In this document: piece by piece, positions 41,780 to 45,857 of the stretch
Layout: each line of letters starts with the position of its first letter
How positions within the stretch are numbered: position 1 is the first letter of the stretch
DNA from: Seison nebaliae
Lineage: Eukaryota; Rotifera; Pararotatoria; Seisonacea; Seisonidae
DNA length: 45,857 nucleotides
Assembly (NCBI GenBank): GCA_023231475.1
Contig: JALJEE010001448.1
Location: 1-45,857, forward strand
Direction: 5' to 3'
Program-made: the position numbers and the translations under genes
Notes under the pieces: generated by a model
Seen by the model: the letters and a program-made list of their open reading frames with translations, nothing else
What the model was told of the DNA's origin: nothing
The model's database searches: none

Positions 41780-42001
41780 TTACAACAAATCTCCGCGTGG
41801 TAAACTGAAAAGAAAACGAGATAACTCAGCTGATGAATTATTGGAAATGAGTGATTTGCTTTGAACCACGTGAGTACGAAGAGAGTCAGGAATGAAGGAG
41901 TTGACATTAAAATTGTTGATCATAGAGCGGGCGGCTTCCTGAGAAGTAGGTGCCGTTAATGAATAATAATTAGAAAAGAAGTTGATAGGAGAAGAGAATA
42001 A
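41780..42001 (-). CDS. Possible last exon of an unrecognised minus-strand gene
   Basis: Open frame of 73 codons with no ATG near its start, ending at TAA 41782-41780. It reads NYYSLTAPTSQEAARSMINN and continues to SAELSRFLFSLPRGDLL. Composition is protein-like and less AT-driven than the surroundings, and a TTCTCAG acceptor-like site precedes EAARSM. A short upstream minus ORF (MEQYGYGAFMFSISELKTLL, around 42140-42065) could be an earlier exon, but I could not find a good donor linking them. No family is recognised. Confidence 0.33.
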   Translation of the reverse strand, partial: LFSSPINFFSNYYSLTAPTSQEAARSMINNFNVNSFIPDSLRTHVVQSKSLISNNSSAELSRFLFSLPRGDLL

Positions 42002-42234
42002 TTAGCATTGATTAAATGACGGAACCGAAAAATCGGATTAATTATAGATTATAGATTATATAGAAGTAATAGATTCTAGTAAGGTCTTTAATTCCGAGAT
42101 AGAGAACATGAATGCTCCGTATCCGTATTGTTCCATTATATGTTCGATCTAGACATCTTAATGACTGAACAATAATCATAACAATAAGTTACGAACAGTA
42201 GAAGTTTCAGCGAAATCGGAAAAAATTTGCAACG

Positions 42235-44040
42235 ATGAAAGAAGGAATAGAACATCCGCAAAAATTTGCATCTAATGTAATCAGTCAATTTCGAAGATTT
42301 TTTTCAAAATTTCAATTTATGGAAAGAGGACAGTGGAATTGAATCTCAATGACGATAATATTTTCAAATCATCTCAAAATATAAAAGTTCGAATCAAGCT
42401 GGTACACGTACTTTAGATCCCAAGGTTTCTCCGACAAATCATCCTGATGTTCCAAATAGCATCAATGGGACAGTTGTCGTAAACAAAAAAAGAGTAGGAC
42501 GACCGAAAATCTCAAAGGAAACTGGTACACCTTCTTCTTTGAAAATATCCCGTGCTGATCCGGGCCCTGATGATAGCTGTTCGATTATTAAAACTGAATT
42601 GGTAACGATCAAATTAAAGTTGAATCGTCTAATCTCTGAAAATTTAGAATATAAAAGAGATATGGTAGCTCTGTCGGCTAGGTTATTGGAAATATCAACG
42701 CTTGTGGAAAGAATCCAAGGGAGAAAGTATCATGCAACATTGTCGAACAGGAATGCCTTATTTCTAGAAAATCTGCTGATGGTATCAGAATTAACAAATC
42801 TATTATTCCATTGGATATTGACAACGGTCATGAAAGTTTCTCTTCCAGCAGAAATATACCTGATGTGAAGAGTAAACAAATGAAGAAAACTAATCTGTCG
42901 AGGAATGTCAAACGTTATCTCGATGACGACATGAATGTTACGAAGATTGCTGAAGAGATAATCTCTATCAAACAAAATAAAAAAAAAATAAACGTCCTCT
43001 CTTACAATGTAAAGACGAGAGTGATAATAAATTTCAACCTATTCTTAGAGATGATAAAAAGAAAGTGAGAAGAATGCTTTTGCGAGGCATGTCTAAGTTA
43101 CTAGTTACAAGGTTTTGTAAACTTAAGAGGTTTGCATCTAAAAATTTAAACAACTTTACTATTTAAAGAAAAAAAAATCCTAAACAAAACTGCAATCTAA
43201 TGGATAACACAACACTTCTTCAAGGTATCATCAACAGTAGATAGAAGTGAAGAAATAACGACCTTCCTTTGCAGCCTCTCGATCGAATAACAGATATTCT
43301 AGGGAAAATAGAATGTCTATCTCTCGACCATTCTCTTCTCAATAAACAACAAGCAGCCATTCAAGAAACTGTTAGTCGTAATCTAGTACAACTGAATGAA
43401 CTTAACAAAAGATCAACGATGACGCTCAACATTCTCCATGAACTCAAATCCGGATTAATTAACCTGAGAAAAGAACAACAGCAAGAACAGGAATTTAGAA
43501 AAAACGGATTACACGAATCTAAATACGTACTAATCTAATACAGAAACACCTAAAAACTTTGTGACGCAGATAACGTAATTATTCTTTCATCTTCAATCAC
43601 ATTCCTTCACAGATGGATAGATTTCGCCCATGAACACTTCAGTCGAATTGGGATAACCGTTAACAAGGAAAAAACTTAAATCATGATTGTTAATGCACCA
43701 CAAGAACGAATTATATTAGATAATTCTCTCATCATACCTAAGAATGATATAAACATTCTTGGGATCACAATTGCTAACAATGTGAAAGATGACATCATGA
43801 TTGAGAAACTGAACCTAAATATAATTCGTAAAGGAAACAACCTACTAACTATTCTTGCAAAACTTCCGAATAAGCTAAAATTGATGATATGGAAATCTTA
43901 TATTTTAGACCTCTTCGGATCTAATCAAATAATTGACGGATCAATAACGTCTTTTCGTAAATTAGATGTATCGTACAACAGAATGGTTAGAAGCCTCGCA
44001 AATCTTCCTCATCAAGCATCAAGCTTTTGAGATTCTGTTA
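42235..44040 (+). mobile_element. Decayed, internally deleted LINE (non-LTR retrotransposon)
   Basis: Three ordered pieces. 42235-43140: ORF1-like, with an AT-hook-like KKRVGRPKIS and a coiled-coil segment (TELVTIKLKLNRLISENLEY), broken by at least two frame shifts. 43269-43538: a helical segment (LLNKQQAAIQETVSRNLVQL then LNELNKRSTMTLNIL). 43550-44030: the end of a reverse transcriptase, with CDADNVIILSS in place of YADD and the thumb-like GITVNKEKT and NDINILGITIANN. The endonuclease and most of the RT are absent between the second and third pieces, so the copy is internally deleted and dead. The clade is not determined. The host-like AT-hook part could alternatively be a separate gene fragment. 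Confidence 0.55.
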
Positions 44041-44340
44041 TTTTCTTACAATTGTTAGTATAATAATAAAATGTGAATTGAGCATTTCCTACAATCAATC
44101 ATTTTTTTCATTCTTTAATTCCGCAATCTTTAATAATGGAAAATTTACACAATAAATTTAATTTAATAAATAAGAAAAAGAAATAAAGTGGAAATTACAT
44201 TAAAATTATTCTTATATTATAAAAGAATTTAATCTAAAATAAAAAATTAACCCAAATTATACTTCATTCTTAGGATGAAAATCAAAAAAATTACAGTTGT
44301 TGGGTTCTGAATGCATTTCGAAACTCCTAAAAAATGACGA
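44041..44340. other. AT-rich spacer
   Basis: 300 bp, very AT-rich, no coding signal; probably the 3' end of the LINE remnant. Confidence 0.35.
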
Positions 44341-44365
44341 CTCGGTGCTGCTTGAAAAATGAGTA

Positions 44366-45217
44366 CTATATCCTTTGTCGGATTTGGTCCCGCAGATATA
44401 CCCCAAAAGGGGTGAGAAAACCCCGTTGACTAAAAGACCACCAGCTGAACACCAAATGTTTATCGAGGTAGAATCTTGGAATCCGACCGGATATTTCGTC
44501 CTTAATCAAGCAGCAACCAGTACATGCAGACAAATGATCATCCTCTATCCCTTCAAAACTGTGTGTACAGTTTTGCGATCCATCTAAGAATTTACTGATC
44601 AATCTATTGTTCTTTTTACCCATAGCAATGACCTTATTCAATTGATCATTTACACTTGGAGAAGATTCAAAAGAAAGCGGAGTCTCCTCCTTCTCAGGCA
44701 TATCCGCTTCTATCTGAGGTATTTCTTTGTGTAATTCACTAGAGAACGTTCTTCGAGGACTTATACCTACGTCGTATGTTGTGACTACTCGGTTTACAAT
44801 AGGTTCATGGTTGAATTCTTTTAGAGTCGGGCATCATTGTCGACATTCCTTCTCCATCCAGTGGTTATTTTTTATTTTTTTAATCGGGAGATTTACTCAA
44901 TTCTGATATTCAACTTGCCAAATGAGATATTGGATTATCCTTCTCTACTGAACTAACGAATCTTCCATAGTCCATAGAGCGTCTTCAGCGTGTGCATAGA
45001 ATCAAGTCATAAAGAACGATGTATTACTATTACCTATAGACACTTTATCGAGAGAGTGTTTCGATGATTTTCGAGATTCTGAGGATGTTCCATGTCCTAT
45101 TTAATCTTTCCAATCCAAATCTTCGAAATATGATGATGGTGTAAGATACCAATCGTCTCCTGACATTGACGAACTAATATCAAACTCTTGACCAACTTTT
45201 TCCAATTTGGTGGTCAT
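44366..45217 (-). pseudogene. Decayed coding stretch of unknown family
   Basis: Minus strand, from the ATG at 45217: MTTKLEKVGQEFDISS then GDDWYLTPSSYFEDLDW, continuing with Ser-rich KSSKHSLDKVSIGNS. After interruptions there is a longer open part (about 44820-44366) with VVTTYDVGISPRRTF, the acidic PEKEETPLSFESSP, and a Cys/His cluster (NCTHSFEGIEDDH, then CTGCC). It is interrupted in several places, so it is not a working gene as it stands. Its base composition is less AT-rich than its neighbours. It could be a mobile-element ORF or a dead gene; I do not recognise the family. Confidence 0.4.
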
Positions 45218-45628
45218 ATTTTGGAATGAGAAAAATGAAGTAAAATTTTACAATAAAACAATTATGAAGGTTGAATGAATTGAAAATGAATCAAGACATA
45301 CGAATTTATACTCGATCGTTTTAAACGGACAAATTGAAATAGAAAATTAATAAACTGGTTCGATTTTACCTCCATAATTGTTTGGAATGATATTTGTGAC
45401 TGTAGAGCATGTGGCAGTTGAATTTTTTCAACTTTTTTTTTAAACTCATTTTCTATCAGAAATATTTAACTTACCATTTTAAGTTTAATATATTTAGAAA
45501 GAGCTCGAAATCTAATTTTATTCTAAAAATCTAATCATAATTAAATAAAAAAATTGAAAAAAAATTGAAAAAATTATCCAATCAAAATTGAGATAGGAAT
45601 CATACAGAACGAATTACAATATATTGCA
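45218..45628. other. AT-rich spacer
   Basis: 411 bp between two divergent ATG starts (45217 minus, 45629 plus); A/T runs, no coding signal. Confidence 0.35.
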
Positions 45629-45826
45629 ATGGACAAGAAAGAAGAAGCGTTGTCCGAAGTTGACAATGATGTTGATTGCGTGATGAATAATAGTTCGGTG
45701 ACCAGACACTTTTCACACAAGTCACTTCTCACGCGTTACATTTCTCACGAAGACATTTCTCACGTCATTTTTTCTCACAAAGACATTTCTCACGTCATTT
45801 TTTATCTTTGTCAATATTTTAGTTAG
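45629..45826 (+). CDS. Short ORF with decapeptide repeats (uncertain)
   Basis: 65 codons from a true ATG. An acidic start (MDKKEEALSEVDNDVDCVM) is followed by HFSHKSLLTRY and repeats of the type HxDISHVIFS. The repeats come from a 30-bp tandem array. No signal peptide, no known family. It might be the first exon of a gene beyond the right edge or an ORF made by the repeats. Confidence 0.25.
   Translation: MDKKEEALSEVDNDVDCVMNNSSVTRHFSHKSLLTRYISHEDISHVIFSHKDISHVIFYLCQYFS
45721..45810 (+). repeat. 30-bp tandem repeat
   Basis: Two near-identical units (45751-45780 and 45781 onward share their first 23 bases exactly) and a diverged unit before them, built on TTTCTCACG. Because the unit is a multiple of three, it reads as repeated HKDISHVIFS. 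Confidence 0.8.
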
Positions 45827-45857
45827 GGAACTTTTTAAAATAAGCTATTGTCTAGAT

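Noticed and set aside
45721-45810. CRISPR-like reading of the 30-bp repeat
   Set aside because: Units are directly adjacent with no unique spacers, and the genome is eukaryotic.
1-45857. tRNA or rRNA genes
   Set aside because: I looked for B-box-like GGTTCGAATCC and rRNA-like GC-rich conserved blocks and saw none; the few GTTCGA matches lack an A box and stems. A covariance-model scan was not possible.

Overview
The window is eukaryotic, AT-rich (roughly 70 percent A+T by eye) animal DNA. It holds an NMDA-type glutamate receptor subunit, a sodium-coupled monocarboxylate transporter (SLC5), an LRR-Ig membrane protein of Kekkon type, an MFSD6-like carrier, KIF6, RER1, mitochondrial uS9m, a RAD6-type E2 and an Asteroid/ASTE1 homologue. 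The protein families and the compact gene structure suggest an arthropod, possibly an acariform mite. That placement is inference; no single sequence proves it.

Layout, left to right. 1-2246: two tandem minus-strand genes for Gly/Met/Pro-rich repeat proteins; the first runs off the left edge. 2329-3472: two copies of a 37-bp sequence facing each other. 5008-5798: a four-exon gene for an unrecognised secreted protein. 5.8-9.3 kb: no gene seen. 9281-12910: a GluN2-like receptor with tiny introns, convergent with an eight-exon SLC5 gene at 13135-15315. 15.3-18.1 kb: no gene seen. 18139-20436: KIF6, preceded by a perfect RFX X-box. 20.4-28.1 kb: a 7.7-kb desert with short signal-peptide-like ORFs and a GT microsatellite. 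28154-31069: LRR-Ig protein. 31643-33628: MFSD6-like carrier, convergent with MRPS9 (33990-35285, minus) and then the RAD6-like E2 (35717-36388, minus). About 37060-37527: decayed Merlin/IS1595-type transposase. 38260-38865: RER1. 39565-41487: Asteroid homologue. From 42.2 kb to the right edge: decayed LINE pieces, a decayed minus-strand coding stretch of unknown kind, and a short ORF with 30-bp repeats.

The genes are ordinary neighbours, not one pathway. Three themes stand out. (1) Introns are 43-89 nt and 15 of the 16 inferred donors begin GTT, an unusual donor preference. (2) The glutamate receptor carries Arg at the pore position that is Asn in vertebrate GluN2. (3) A cilium-associated kinesin has an X-box 32 bp before its ATG. 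Exon joins were derived by hand from reading frame, GT/AG borders and family knowledge, with no transcript evidence.
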